Source of the DNA: Bacteroidota bacterium
Lineage (GTDB): Bacteria > Bacteroidota > Kryptoniia > Kryptoniales > JAKASW01
Assembly (NCBI GenBank): GCA_021796055.1
Contig: JAJYOS010000349.1
Location: forward strand, 1-6,917
DNA length: 6,917 bases
Direction of reading: 5' to 3'
Shown: one piece after another, positions 1 through 6,838 of the stretch
Layout of the letters: every line of letters begins with the position of its first letter
Numbering within the stretch: the stretch's first letter is position 1
The notes under the pieces: model-generated
Told to the model about the DNA's origin: nothing
What the model saw: the letters and a program-made list of their open reading frames with translations, nothing else
Databases searched by the model: none
Translations under genes and position numbers: made by a program

Positions 1-97
1 TGAAGCGCTTTTCCTTTTTGATGGCTTGGCCGGAAGTTGATAGTCGGCCGTGAAGCGACGCATCCGGCAAGCGTGCTGGTTAAAAGTCGGTTATGTC

Positions 98-104
98 AAG
101 GAGG
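98..104 (+). promoter_or_regulatory. Strong Shine-Dalgarno sequence that sets the start of the first gene
   Basis: AAGGAGG lies four bases before the ATG at 109. It decides the start codon: the same frame is open from a TTG at 37, but that TTG has no comparable site, and the 24 residues it would add look unlike the family N-terminus. The 1-97 stretch upstream shows no recognisable gene end or promoter. It has a TGAAGCG direct repeat (1-7 and 51-57) and a short GGCCG/CGGCC inverted repeat (28-32 and 45-49), neither convincing as a functional site. Confidence 0.8.
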
Positions 105-108
105 TATC

Positions 109-639
109 ATGTTCTGGATTAAGTTCGTCACAAATTTCCTGAAGATACTCAGAGCTGGGCAGACCCCGAAGCAAATTGCCGGCGCGTTTGCGCTTGGAGC
201 TATCGTCGGCTTATCGCCGTCGCTTACGCTCCAGGGGGTAATCGTCTGGCTCATTATATTTGTGCTCGACGTGAATCTGTCGGCGGCATTCTTTGCGTTC
301 GGCACCTTTGCTCTTATTGCCTACATATTCGATCCCATCTTCCACAGTTTCGGCTACTTCCTGCTGGTTGACCTCACGGCGCTTCATGGATTCTGGACCT
401 ATCTGTACAACGCGCCGCTTGCTCCGTTGAGCAGGTTTTATAATACCGTCGTGCTGGGAAGCTTTGTTTCCGGAATTATCCTTTCGGTGCCGATTTATTT
501 TGGCATGAAGCATTTCGTGATCGCCTACCGTACTCACATCCACGCGAGGGTAGAGAAGACGAAGATATACCAGATACTCAACAGGTCCTCACTCATCAAA
601 TGGTACCAGAGGGTCCGGAGTCTGGGAGTACAGCCATGA
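109..639 (+). CDS. TIGR03546-type DUF2062-like integral membrane protein
   Basis: This is a 176-residue membrane protein of unknown function. After a short amphipathic N-terminus comes the motif TPKQIAGAFALGAIVGLSPS (about residues 19-38), which resembles the core of DUF2062 proteins (P-x-x-I-A-x-x-F-A-L-G and a G-L-x-P turn). Hydrophobic segments lie at about 23-52, 55-87 and 112-140. The tail from about 141 to 176 is basic and hydrophilic. The start is the ATG at 109, placed by the strong ribosome binding site; the longer TTG start at 37 is rejected. The stop codon overlaps the next start in an ATGA, so the two genes are probably co-translated. From memory, the families TIGR03546 and TIGR03545 are defined as a neighbouring pair of uncharacterised proteins, and this gene order matches. 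The family call is by recognition of the sequence pattern and the neighbour, not by a search. Confidence 0.8.
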   Translation: MFWIKFVTNFLKILRAGQTPKQIAGAFALGAIVGLSPSLTLQGVIVWLIIFVLDVNLSAAFFAFGTFALIAYIFDPIFHSFGYFLLVDLTALHGFWTYLYNAPLAPLSRFYNTVVLGSFVSGIILSVPIYFGMKHFVIAYRTHIHARVEKTKIYQILNRSSLIKWYQRVRSLGVQP

Positions 640-2501
640 GAAAAAAGTTTGTCTATTTCGCGCTTGTCCCTTCGGTCATTCTGTTAGTCGTGGTTTATTT
701 GTTCATCGACAGCTGGGTGACGTCGGGATTGGAATCCGCCGGGGAGGCAATGACCGGCGCGAAAGTGGAGATCCAGCATCTTTCAGTGACGGTGTCGCCG
801 CTCGGAATCCGATGGGGAGGCTTGCAGGCCGCCGACCCGAAAGAGCCGATGAAAAATATTTTCCAGACGGGTGAAGTCCGGGTTGCCCTAAATTTCGGGC
901 AGCTACTCCGAGGGAAGTACATCATTGAAACGATGGAAGTGAACGATCTTGTCTTTGGCACGCAACGAACGACAAGCGGCGCTCTTCCGAAGAAACCCGC
1001 CGCTGAAGAGAAGTCGAAAGGTCCTTCCATGTTCTCCTCGCTTATGGACCAGGCATCCTCCGCAATCGGAGTCGACAAGCTGCAGACGCCGAATTTCGAT
1101 CTTGCCTCGGTCAAGAAGCTCTTGAACACCGACAGCCTTCTCAACCCCAACAACCTCCAATCTTACCGGATGATGGATTCTTTGAAACAGCAGCTCCAGG
1201 CGGCCAGCGCGCAATGGCAGAGCACGCTGAACGAGATGGCACAGGCGAAGCAAAAACTCTCCACGGTTGAGACCAGCGTCAAATCAATCGATGTCAATCA
1301 ACTCAAGACGGCCGAGCAGATCACGGCGGCGCTGAACACCGTCAAGAACTCGGTGAACACCGTCAACGAGGTGAAACAAACATTCACGGCGCAGGGGAAA
1401 GATCTCACCGACCGCGTGAATACGTTTGCCTCATCGGCCAAATCCATCGACGCGGCCGTGACCGGGGATTTCAACCGGATCGTTTCGTTGGCACGCCTGC
1501 CCGATCTCAACATGAAAGGCCTGTCCGAAATGGTGCTCGGCAAGTCCATTATGGCAAATGTCAACAAGTATTTGTACTGGATTGCCTTTGCTCGCAAGAA
1601 CATTCCATCCACGCCGAAGACGGCCAAGGAGCCGAGCCCGCCCCGAATGAAGGGACAAAATATACATTTTCCGGAAAAACGCGGTTATCCGAAATTCTGG
1701 ATCCAGAAAATGCTCCTCTCCGGCGGGACCGATAAGAAGCAGGACCCGCAGTATTTTTACGGTAAGGGGCAAATACTCAACGTGACCGACAATCAGCGGA
1801 TCACAGGTCAGCCGATGACTCTCAGCCTCCTGTTGACAAAAGGCGGGTCTGCCTCGCTGAATCTCGCGGCTATGTTCGACCGCAGGAAGGACATCCCGCT
1901 TGACACGTACGAAGCGACGCTTACGGGCGCGAAGATTGCATCGATGCAGCTGGGACGTGCCGATTTCCTCCCCTCGAAAGTCACGAATATAAATGCAGAT
2001 GCTTCGATAAACGTGAAGGTGCCTGGCAATACGTTTGATTCGGAGACGAAAATCCAATTCTCCGGCCTGAATTTTGTCTTTCAGACGCAGCCAAAGAATG
2101 CCATTGAGCGGATCGTCCAGGAGGTGCTTCAGTCTGTTAAGTCGTTTGGCGTTACGCTTCGCATGTGGGATCCGGGGAACAAGTTTAATGTGGCCTTCTC
2201 GACCGACCTCGATCAGCAGCTCGCATCCCGCGCGAAGAGCGTGCTGGGCAACGAACTGGCCGGCTTCGAGAATAACCTCCGGGATAAGTTGAACCAGCAA
2301 ATTGCTCAAAAGAAGAAAGAATACGAGGCTCTCCTAACCCAGAAGAAGGATCAGGCCATGAGTCAATTGAAGGGATATCAAACCTACGTCAATGACCAGC
2401 TGGCCATGGTGCAGGGAAAAGAAAACGAAATTCAGAAGAAACAGGAAGACGCATTAAAGAATAAAGCGGGTGACCTGTTGAAGGGTTTAATAAAGAAGTA
2501 A
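636..2501 (+). CDS. TIGR03545-type membrane-anchored protein with AsmA-like N-terminus and coiled coils
   Basis: This is a 621-residue protein of unknown function, probably anchored in the inner membrane and facing the periplasm. Residues 1-4 are basic (MRKK) and 5-25 form one transmembrane helix. Residues about 40-117 look like the N-terminus of AsmA-type proteins: GAKVEI..LSVTVSPLGI, then a GLQAADP turn, NIF, a LLRGKYIIE strand and a final FGTQRTTSGALP. Residues about 180-275 are Q/N/K-rich and predicted coiled coil, including two adjacent near-identical heptads (NTVKNSV, NTVNEVK). About 340-525 is a second beta-rich part (FWIQKMLLSGG, GQILNVTDNQRITGQPMTLSLLL). Residues about 540-621 are a highly charged K/Q/E coiled-coil tail. 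The ATG at 636 overlaps the previous stop and has GGAG at 625-628; the in-frame GTG-type start at 600 lies inside the first gene and is rejected. A lipid-transfer role is an inference from the AsmA resemblance only. Confidence 0.8.
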   Translation: MRKKFVYFALVPSVILLVVVYLFIDSWVTSGLESAGEAMTGAKVEIQHLSVTVSPLGIRWGGLQAADPKEPMKNIFQTGEVRVALNFGQLLRGKYIIETMEVNDLVFGTQRTTSGALPKKPAAEEKSKGPSMFSSLMDQASSAIGVDKLQTPNFDLASVKKLLNTDSLLNPNNLQSYRMMDSLKQQLQAASAQWQSTLNEMAQAKQKLSTVETSVKSIDVNQLKTAEQITAALNTVKNSVNTVNEVKQTFTAQGKDLTDRVNTFASSAKSIDAAVTGDFNRIVSLARLPDLNMKGLSEMVLGKSIMANVNKYLYWIAFARKNIPSTPKTAKEPSPPRMKGQNIHFPEKRGYPKFWIQKMLLSGGTDKKQDPQYFYGKGQILNVTDNQRITGQPMTLSLLLTKGGSASLNLAAMFDRRKDIPLDTYEATLTGAKIASMQLGRADFLPSKVTNINADASINVKVPGNTFDSETKIQFSGLNFVFQTQPKNAIERIVQEVLQSVKSFGVTLRMWDPGNKFNVAFSTDLDQQLASRAKSVLGNELAGFENNLRDKLNQQIAQKKKEYEALLTQKKDQAMSQLKGYQTYVNDQLAMVQGKENEIQKKQEDALKNKAGDLLKGLIKK

Positions 2502-2964
2502 GTCAGGGGACGAAGGCCGCCTCCATGCGGGAATTGCATTGGGGTGGCCTCCGCAGGTTGAAGGGACAGTGCTGCCTCGAATGTGCCGGAAGTCGGTGCC
2601 TTAGCCGGCAGCGATCTGCTGTTGCAAACAGAATATGGAGCATGCCTTTTTGGCCGCTGACGGCGAGGCGGGAAACTGACGTATGTCTTCAGGAGCTTAC
2701 GAAAGTGCGGGCTCATCCTGCGGGATATTCTCAGTCTGCAATATGAACGTATCTCCACCGGGTCTCCTTCAAATTCTCTTTTGAACTTCAGAACAGGCTT
2801 GTCGGAAATCTGCGTCGACGGCAGAGTTGCCTCGTCAACCGGCGTCGCAATGTGAGCAAAGCCATTGGATTCGCGTGAGGGATTGAGCATCTTAACGGAA
2901 CAAAAGGAGACTGCGAAAGACAATTTCTGAATCCGCCGACCAAGAAAATAAAGGGCTAATCAAA
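2502..2964. other. Spacer of 463 bases without a supported gene
   Basis: No convincing gene was found on either strand. The longest open frame is on the minus strand (2432-2923), but it begins at TTG, lacks a ribosome binding site, runs into the end of the upstream gene and does not resemble a known protein. The first 130 bases hold three inverted repeats: 2514-2550 (strong), 2584-2610 (TGCCGG/CCGGCA) and 2619-2631 (CTGTT/AACAG with a 3-base loop). This could be a structured mRNA tail or small RNA. A promoter for the hydrolase should lie in the distal part, but no clear -35/-10 pair or Bacteroidota-type TAnnTTTG element was seen. AAAGGAG at 2903-2909 is not followed by a usable start codon. 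Confidence 0.6.
2514..2550 (+). repeat. Imperfect 15-bp inverted repeat (hairpin) after the two-gene operon
   Basis: The arms are AGGCCGCCTCCATGC (2514-2528) and GCATTGGGGTGGCCT (2536-2550) around the 7-base loop GGGAATT. Twelve Watson-Crick pairs, two G-U pairs and one C-U mismatch give a stable stem that begins 12 bases after the stop codon at 2499-2501. No T-run follows on either strand, so it is not a standard intrinsic terminator. It may protect the mRNA 3' end, act as a terminator without a U-tract, or be one copy of a REP-like repeat. Only one copy was seen in the window. Confidence 0.6.
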
Positions 2965-4962
2965 ATGAGATCAATCATTATCGTGCTGCTATTGGCGACT
3001 TCTCTTTATGCGTCCAGTCCCGTAATGCAACTGCCGTCCGCTACAGGCCGGCAGTGGGAAGTGTATGAACTGACTTTCAACGATTCCACATTCTACCCAA
3101 ATCCATTCTGGGATGTAACCATTTACACCGATTTCATATCGCCGACTGGTGTCACTTATAAGGTACGGGGTTTTTACTACGATGCCTACACCTGGAAGAC
3201 TCGTTTTGCGCCCGCCGAGACGGGCCAGTGGACTTTCCACGTGAGTTACGCGCGGCCCCAGGACACAACTACTTTCACGGGATCGTTTACAGTGGCGAGT
3301 GGGACAAGTCACGGGTTTATTCGTGTAGGTTCATCAAACCCGAACATGTTTACATATACTGACGGGTCAAGCTACCTGCCGATAGGCGTTAACGGACATA
3401 CACCCGCCGTCACCGCGGCATATATAGGAATACCACCGGGGCCCAACCAGGTGCCGGCAATGTGGGATTCATTGGAGGCGCACGGTGTCAATACGTACAG
3501 GCTATACATGTTCAACCAGGATGCTTTTGCTGACTCGTTTTCGTGGAATTCAGATGAAGGGATGGCGAATCTGGTTTACCACACCGACAGCCTGGATATG
3601 TACGATCTTCGTGTCGGGAAATTAATGGACAGGTGGTTTCAACAGGCGCTGGCGCACAACATCAATATCTATCTCAATATGTTCGTTCTGTTCGACGTTT
3701 CAGCATACCCGTTCAATACATCCCCGTGGTCGTCGTCGAACGGCGGACCCTTCACCGATAGCAACGCTCCATACGCGTCGGCAACAGGGCCGGGTGCGCA
3801 GCTTGAGAGAGATTATTATACCTACGTGGTGAGCAGATGGGGAGCGTACAGGAACTTGTTCGCGTGGGAGTATAATAACGAGTATGGTTATTACAGTATG
3901 GCTCCCTGGATAGCGATGGTCGACAGTGTCATCACGGCGAACGATCCGTACGGCCGCGCACACTCAGTTTCGTTCTGGAATTACTCTTACAGCAGCACGA
4001 GTCCTGTCGATGGCCTCGCCGGTGTCAATATCACCGACGATCACCTCTATTCCTTCAACGGTTGGACGGAATTCAACGTCGACTCGGTTGCGAATGCACA
4101 GAGTGTTTTGCGTTATCTGCAATACAGGAAGCCCGTAATGTTCGGGGAGTTTGGTAGCGGCGATCTCCTATACGGTCCGTCATGGCTGGTATTCATGCGT
4201 GCCGGCTACTGGGCGGCCTTCACCGGAGGCGGGTATCCGATCTTTTGGTGGTGCGGCGATTTCACTGCAGCGGGTTACGCATTCAACCAGTCCGAGCTTC
4301 AGATAGTCACGGCTGCAAGCAAACTGATTGCAACCCTGGGAGCCCCATCGACGCTGCGTCCTGCTAATGGCGTCACTTCAACGAATATGCCGCAGTATGT
4401 CCGTGCCTACGCGATGAAAGGCGACTCTGACGTGGTTGTCTATCTCCGTGACTTCACAAGCGACTCGACACAGATGGCCGGAGTTTCCCTGACATTGCAC
4501 ATCCCCGGAATCGCCGGACAAAACTGGGAAGCTGCCTGGCTCGATCCGGGTTCTGGAGATTCCATTTCTGTGTCGTCCGGAAGTAGCGCGGGTGATACAT
4601 TGACTCTCCAGGCGCCGGCGTTCAGCGCGGACTTACTTCTTCACCTGAAGGTTGCCGGGACACCTACCGATGTAAAAGGGACCGATCGGAGAACGCCCTT
4701 CACTTACTTGCTTGCGCAGAATTATCCAAACCCTTTCAATCCCACTACTACGATCAATTATCAATTACCAATACCTGGTAAAGTTAGACTGGCAGTCTAT
4801 GATGTCCTCGGCCGTGAGGTCGCAACCCTGGTCGACCGTGAAGAGACAGCAGGGTATCACAACGTAACGTTTGACGGCTCGCGTTTTGCCAGCGGTGTCT
4901 ATTTTTACAGGTTATCAACCCCGGCCTATTCTCAAGTCCAGAAAATGATTTTGATGAAGTGA
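2965..4962 (+). CDS. Secreted clan GH-A-like glycoside hydrolase with DUF5060 and T9SS sorting domain
   Basis: This 665-residue protein is predicted to cross the inner membrane by Sec and be exported or surface-attached by type IX secretion. Residues 1-17 are a signal peptide (MRSIIIVLLLATSLYAS). About 22-112 match the DUF5060 beta-sandwich found before putative hydrolase barrels (WEVYELTF, NPFWDV, YKVRGFYYD, TRFAPAETGQW). About 115-460 are a TIM-barrel-like domain. WEYNNEYG puts an Asn-Glu pair at 305-306, so E306 is the likely acid/base. KPVMFGEFG gives E395 as the likely nucleophile, DDHLYS (358-363) fits a beta-6 His, and FWWCGDF (427-433) fits a beta-8 Trp. About 470-565 are a beta domain. 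Residues about 578-665 are the sorting domain (QNYPNPFNP, DVLGREVATLV, GVYFYRLST, KMILMK). The ATG at 2965 has only a weak AAGGG (2951-2955), but the signal peptide supports it. Substrate and GH family cannot be assigned by eye. Confidence 0.85.
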   Translation: MRSIIIVLLLATSLYASSPVMQLPSATGRQWEVYELTFNDSTFYPNPFWDVTIYTDFISPTGVTYKVRGFYYDAYTWKTRFAPAETGQWTFHVSYARPQDTTTFTGSFTVASGTSHGFIRVGSSNPNMFTYTDGSSYLPIGVNGHTPAVTAAYIGIPPGPNQVPAMWDSLEAHGVNTYRLYMFNQDAFADSFSWNSDEGMANLVYHTDSLDMYDLRVGKLMDRWFQQALAHNINIYLNMFVLFDVSAYPFNTSPWSSSNGGPFTDSNAPYASATGPGAQLERDYYTYVVSRWGAYRNLFAWEYNNEYGYYSMAPWIAMVDSVITANDPYGRAHSVSFWNYSYSSTSPVDGLAGVNITDDHLYSFNGWTEFNVDSVANAQSVLRYLQYRKPVMFGEFGSGDLLYGPSWLVFMRAGYWAAFTGGGYPIFWWCGDFTAAGYAFNQSELQIVTAASKLIATLGAPSTLRPANGVTSTNMPQYVRAYAMKGDSDVVVYLRDFTSDSTQMAGVSLTLHIPGIAGQNWEAAWLDPGSGDSISVSSGSSAGDTLTLQAPAFSADLLLHLKVAGTPTDVKGTDRRTPFTYLLAQNYPNPFNPTTTINYQLPIPGKVRLAVYDVLGREVATLVDREETAGYHNVTFDGSRFASGVYFYRLSTPAYSQVQKMILMK

Positions 4963-4988
4963 TCCGACCGGAACACCGCTCTTTCAAC

Positions 4989-5019
4989 GAGTCCCGCTAT
5001 TCGGCGGGACTCTTTTTTT
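4989..5019 (+). terminator. Intrinsic terminator of the hydrolase gene
   Basis: A perfect 9-bp stem, GAGTCCCGC (4989-4997) with GCGGGACTC (5004-5012), encloses the 6-base loop TATTCG and is followed at once by seven T residues (5013-5019). It starts 26 bases after the hydrolase stop codon. It should separate the hydrolase transcript from the downstream sugar transporter. Confidence 0.93.
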
Positions 5020-5031
5020 CCGGCCCGAGAG

Positions 5032-5187
5032 GTGGCTTACGTAATTGTTCCGACGAAAAGTGGGAATTGGGCTGGATTTTTCCGGAAAGATTTCGGCCAT
5101 GTCCTCGAAAGAGTCTCTCCCTACCATATTCTCGATAGCGAGAAGAAATTTGGCACTCAAGAAGTTCGAGTCATCATCCCGCTGTAA
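5032..5187 (+). CDS. Possible 51-codon small protein or decayed gene end
   Basis: Starting at GTG 5032, the frame reads as a plausible short protein with an ordinary residue mix: aromatic and charged patches such as NWAGFFRKDFGHVLERV, then SPYHILDSEKKFGTQ, ending in VRVIIPL before TAA at 5185-5187. The GTG has no good ribosome binding site and sits 12 bases after the terminator T-run, so normal expression would need its own promoter. The frame is also continuous with the hydrolase frame beyond its TGA, with no stop from 4963 to 5184, but the terminator between makes readthrough unlikely. It could be a real small gene, the 3' remnant of a lost gene, or chance. I do not recognise the family. 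Confidence 0.2.
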   Translation: MAYVIVPTKSGNWAGFFRKDFGHVLERVSPYHILDSEKKFGTQEVRVIIPL

Positions 5188-5276
5188 ATAGCTCCCGTTA
5201 TCCGCCAGTTCTGCATTTTGCGTTACGACTGTCAGATTATTCAGAGGGGCGAGGATTTACATTTCAATAAAGCCTC

Positions 5277-5291
5277 TTATCAGAATGATAA
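5277..5291. promoter_or_regulatory. Perfect 6-3-6 palindrome, possible operator
   Basis: TTATCA (5277-5282), GAA spacer, TGATAA (5286-5291). The exact two-fold symmetry, AT-rich content and place about 207 bases before the transporter start would suit a dimeric repressor or activator. No regulator gene is in the window and no second copy was seen, so function is unproven and chance is possible. Confidence 0.25.
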
Positions 5292-5485
5292 AATCTCAGC
5301 CAGGTAAGTTTCACCCAGTGCGCTAATCTACATTTTTGAATTGGAGATGCCGTCTTTGAGCACTTCGCGAGGGGCATGGTATTTGACCAGAATTAGCTGT
5401 CGCTTTCCCGGCCGTAACCCAGGGTCGTGTATCGGCGTTTGAAAATGAATTCTTGTTGCTGCACTTCTCCACCGAATTCAAAACA

Positions 5486-5491
5486 AAGGAG
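5486..5491 (+). promoter_or_regulatory. Shine-Dalgarno sequence of the sugar transporter
   Basis: AAGGAG lies six bases before the ATG at 5498. It decides between that ATG and the in-frame TTG at 5453, which has no such site and would add 15 residues that do not look like a transporter N-terminus. Confidence 0.8.
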
Positions 5492-5497
5492 TCTGTT

Positions 5498-6823
5498 ATG
5501 TCTGCTACTGCTCCAAGCATGGGAATCAATGGAGCTGCACAAAACACGAAGGTCACTTACACTGCGGAACTGACCGTATTGACCACACTCTTTTTCATGT
5601 GGGGATTCTTAACCTGCTTGAATGATATACTGATCCCGCATCTCAAGGCGGTTTTCCTCCTCAACTATGCTGAAGCCATGCTGGTACAGCTTTCATTTTT
5701 CGCGGCATACTTCATAGTCTCTCTTCCATCGGGAACGATAGTCGAGAGGATAGGCTACAAGAGAGGAATAGTGATCGGACTCGTGACGGCGGGTGTCGGA
5801 TGTCTGATATTCTATCCGGCTGCCGGGATGCAATCTTATCCTCTCTTTCTCGTGGCGCTGTTTGTGCTCGCCTCCGGAATTACACTTTTGCAGGTGGCGG
5901 CGAATCCATACGTCGCGATCCTGGGAAAGCCGGAGACGGCATCCAGCAGGCTGAACCTCACTCAGGCGTTCAACTCGCTCGGGACGACGATCGCTCCTTA
6001 CTTCGGCGCGCTGGTGATCCTCTCTGTGGCCGTGAAGAGTGCCGAGGATATCCAACGAATGGATCCTGCTCAACTCTCCGTGTATCGGCTCACGCAGGCG
6101 AGCGCCGTGCAGGTGCCGTATCTCTGGCTGGCGGCTGCCCTTCTTGTGATAGCGGCGGTGTTTGCTTTTCTGAAGCTTCCGCAGATCGAGGCCGGCAGCG
6201 TCGGTTCGAGTACAGGTGACGGCGGAAACCTGGATGCACACCATTCGAGCGCGTGGGGTTACAGACATCTTGTTCTCGGCGCGGCTGGAATTTTTGTGTA
6301 CGTCGGCGCCGAAGTGTCGATCGGCAGTTTCCTGGTAAACTATATCGGTAACCCCGCCGTTCTAGGAATCACCGCGGCACAGGCCGGGAAGTTCGTCTCC
6401 TTTTATTGGGGAGGAGCAATGGTGGGGAGATTCATAGGGTCCGGTGTCCAGAGAAAAATCAAACCAGGGACGGTGCTCGCATTCAATGCCGTGTTCGCCG
6501 CCCTTCTTGTAATCACTTCGATGATTTCGTTCGGGTACCTCGCGATGATTTCCATCCTTCTCGTCGGACTTTTCAACTCCATCATGTTCCCGACAATTTT
6601 CACACTTGCGATCGACGGTCTTGGAAAACACACGGGGCAGGGATCCGGGATTCTTTGCATGGCAATAGTCGGCGGCGCTGTCATACCGGTGATACAGGGA
6701 TTCCTCGCGGACAGAATCGGCATACACCATGCCTTTCTCCTGCCGGTGCTATGTTACATATACATCTTCTATTACGGGCTTAAAGGCCATCGCCCCGTTA
6801 TTTCAACACAAAGAGTAGCTTAA
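5498..6823 (+). CDS. FucP/GluP-family sugar MFS transporter (sugar:proton symporter)
   Basis: This 441-residue inner-membrane transporter of the major facilitator superfamily probably imports a monosaccharide with protons. Its length and about 12 hydrophobic segments are normal for the family. Signature stretches are [19 protein letters not shown] (32-50, with D43 at the place of the proton-coupling Asp46 of E. coli FucP), [14 protein letters not shown] (66-79), [20 protein letters not shown] (131-150), [17 protein letters not shown] (151-167), [15 protein letters not shown] (270-284) and the late [22 protein letters not shown] hydrophilic loop at about 228-253 joins the two halves. Q132 occupies what I recall as the Glu135 position of FucP, which points to the glucose/galactose/N-acetylglucosamine (GluP/NagP-like) side rather than true L-fucose permease. 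The substrate is therefore open. It probably leads an operon, since the next gene begins 15 bases after its stop. Confidence 0.92.
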   Translation: MSATAPSMGINGAAQNTKVTYTAELTVLTTLFFMWGFLTCLNDILIPHLKAVFLLNYAEAMLVQLSFFAAYFIVSLPSGTIVERIGYKRGIVIGLVTAGVGCLIFYPAAGMQSYPLFLVALFVLASGITLLQVAANPYVAILGKPETASSRLNLTQAFNSLGTTIAPYFGALVILSVAVKSAEDIQRMDPAQLSVYRLTQASAVQVPYLWLAAALLVIAAVFAFLKLPQIEAGSVGSSTGDGGNLDAHHSSAWGYRHLVLGAAGIFVYVGAEVSIGSFLVNYIGNPAVLGITAAQAGKFVSFYWGGAMVGRFIGSGVQRKIKPGTVLAFNAVFAALLVITSMISFGYLAMISILLVGLFNSIMFPTIFTLAIDGLGKHTGQGSGILCMAIVGGAVIPVIQGFLADRIGIHHAFLLPVLCYIYIFYYGLKGHRPVISTQRVA

Positions 6824-6838
6824 AATCAGGAATAGACA

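Larger units (their letters stand above)
5188..5497 (+). promoter_or_regulatory. AT-richer leader region upstream of the sugar transporter
   Basis: This 310-base stretch has no supported gene and should carry the promoter and operator of the transporter. Visible features are the TTATCA/TGATAA palindrome at 5277-5291, a loose direct repeat (ATTTACATTT at 5255-5264 and ATCTACATTT at 5326-5335), and two GAATTC sites (5447-5452 and 5474-5479) that could pair as a 7-bp stem just before the ribosome binding site. Small open frames at 5347 and 5445 lack proper ribosome binding sites. No clear -35/-10 pair was found; TACATTTTTG at 5329-5338 only loosely resembles a Bacteroidota -7 element. Confidence 0.4.

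Noticed and set aside
28..49. GGCCG/CGGCC inverted repeat near the window start as a terminator of an upstream gene
   Set aside because: The stem is 5 to 6 pairs with a 10-base or longer loop, and no T-run follows.
1431..2309. Long minus-strand open frame of 292 codons
   Set aside because: It is the antisense shadow of the TIGR03545-type gene, rich in Arg/His/Leu, and has no independent support.
2525..2746. Plus-strand open frame of 73 codons in the first spacer
   Set aside because: Its ATG is inside the hairpin arm, there is no ribosome binding site, and the Cys/Arg-rich product looks random.
2903..2909. AAAGGAG as a ribosome binding site for a gene in the first spacer
   Set aside because: No ATG, GTG or TTG follows at a workable distance in a frame that stays open.
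2432..2923. Minus-strand open frame of 163 codons filling most of the first spacer
   Set aside because: It begins at TTG without a ribosome binding site, has an odd Arg/Pro/Ser-rich composition with no recognisable motif, and its end overlaps the 3' end of the TIGR03545-type gene by about 70 bases.
5347..5442. 31-codon leader-peptide candidate before the transporter
   Set aside because: GGAG abuts the ATG with no spacing, there is no run of one amino acid and no attenuator-type terminator follows.
5447..5479. Possible hairpin between two GAATTC sites just before the transporter ribosome binding site
   Set aside because: Only 7 pairs with a 20-base or longer loop; GAATTC is self-complementary, so any two copies pair, and the structure is weak.
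5693..6268. Minus-strand open frame of 191 codons
   Set aside because: It lies wholly inside the clearly real sugar transporter and is a shadow with Arg/His-rich composition.
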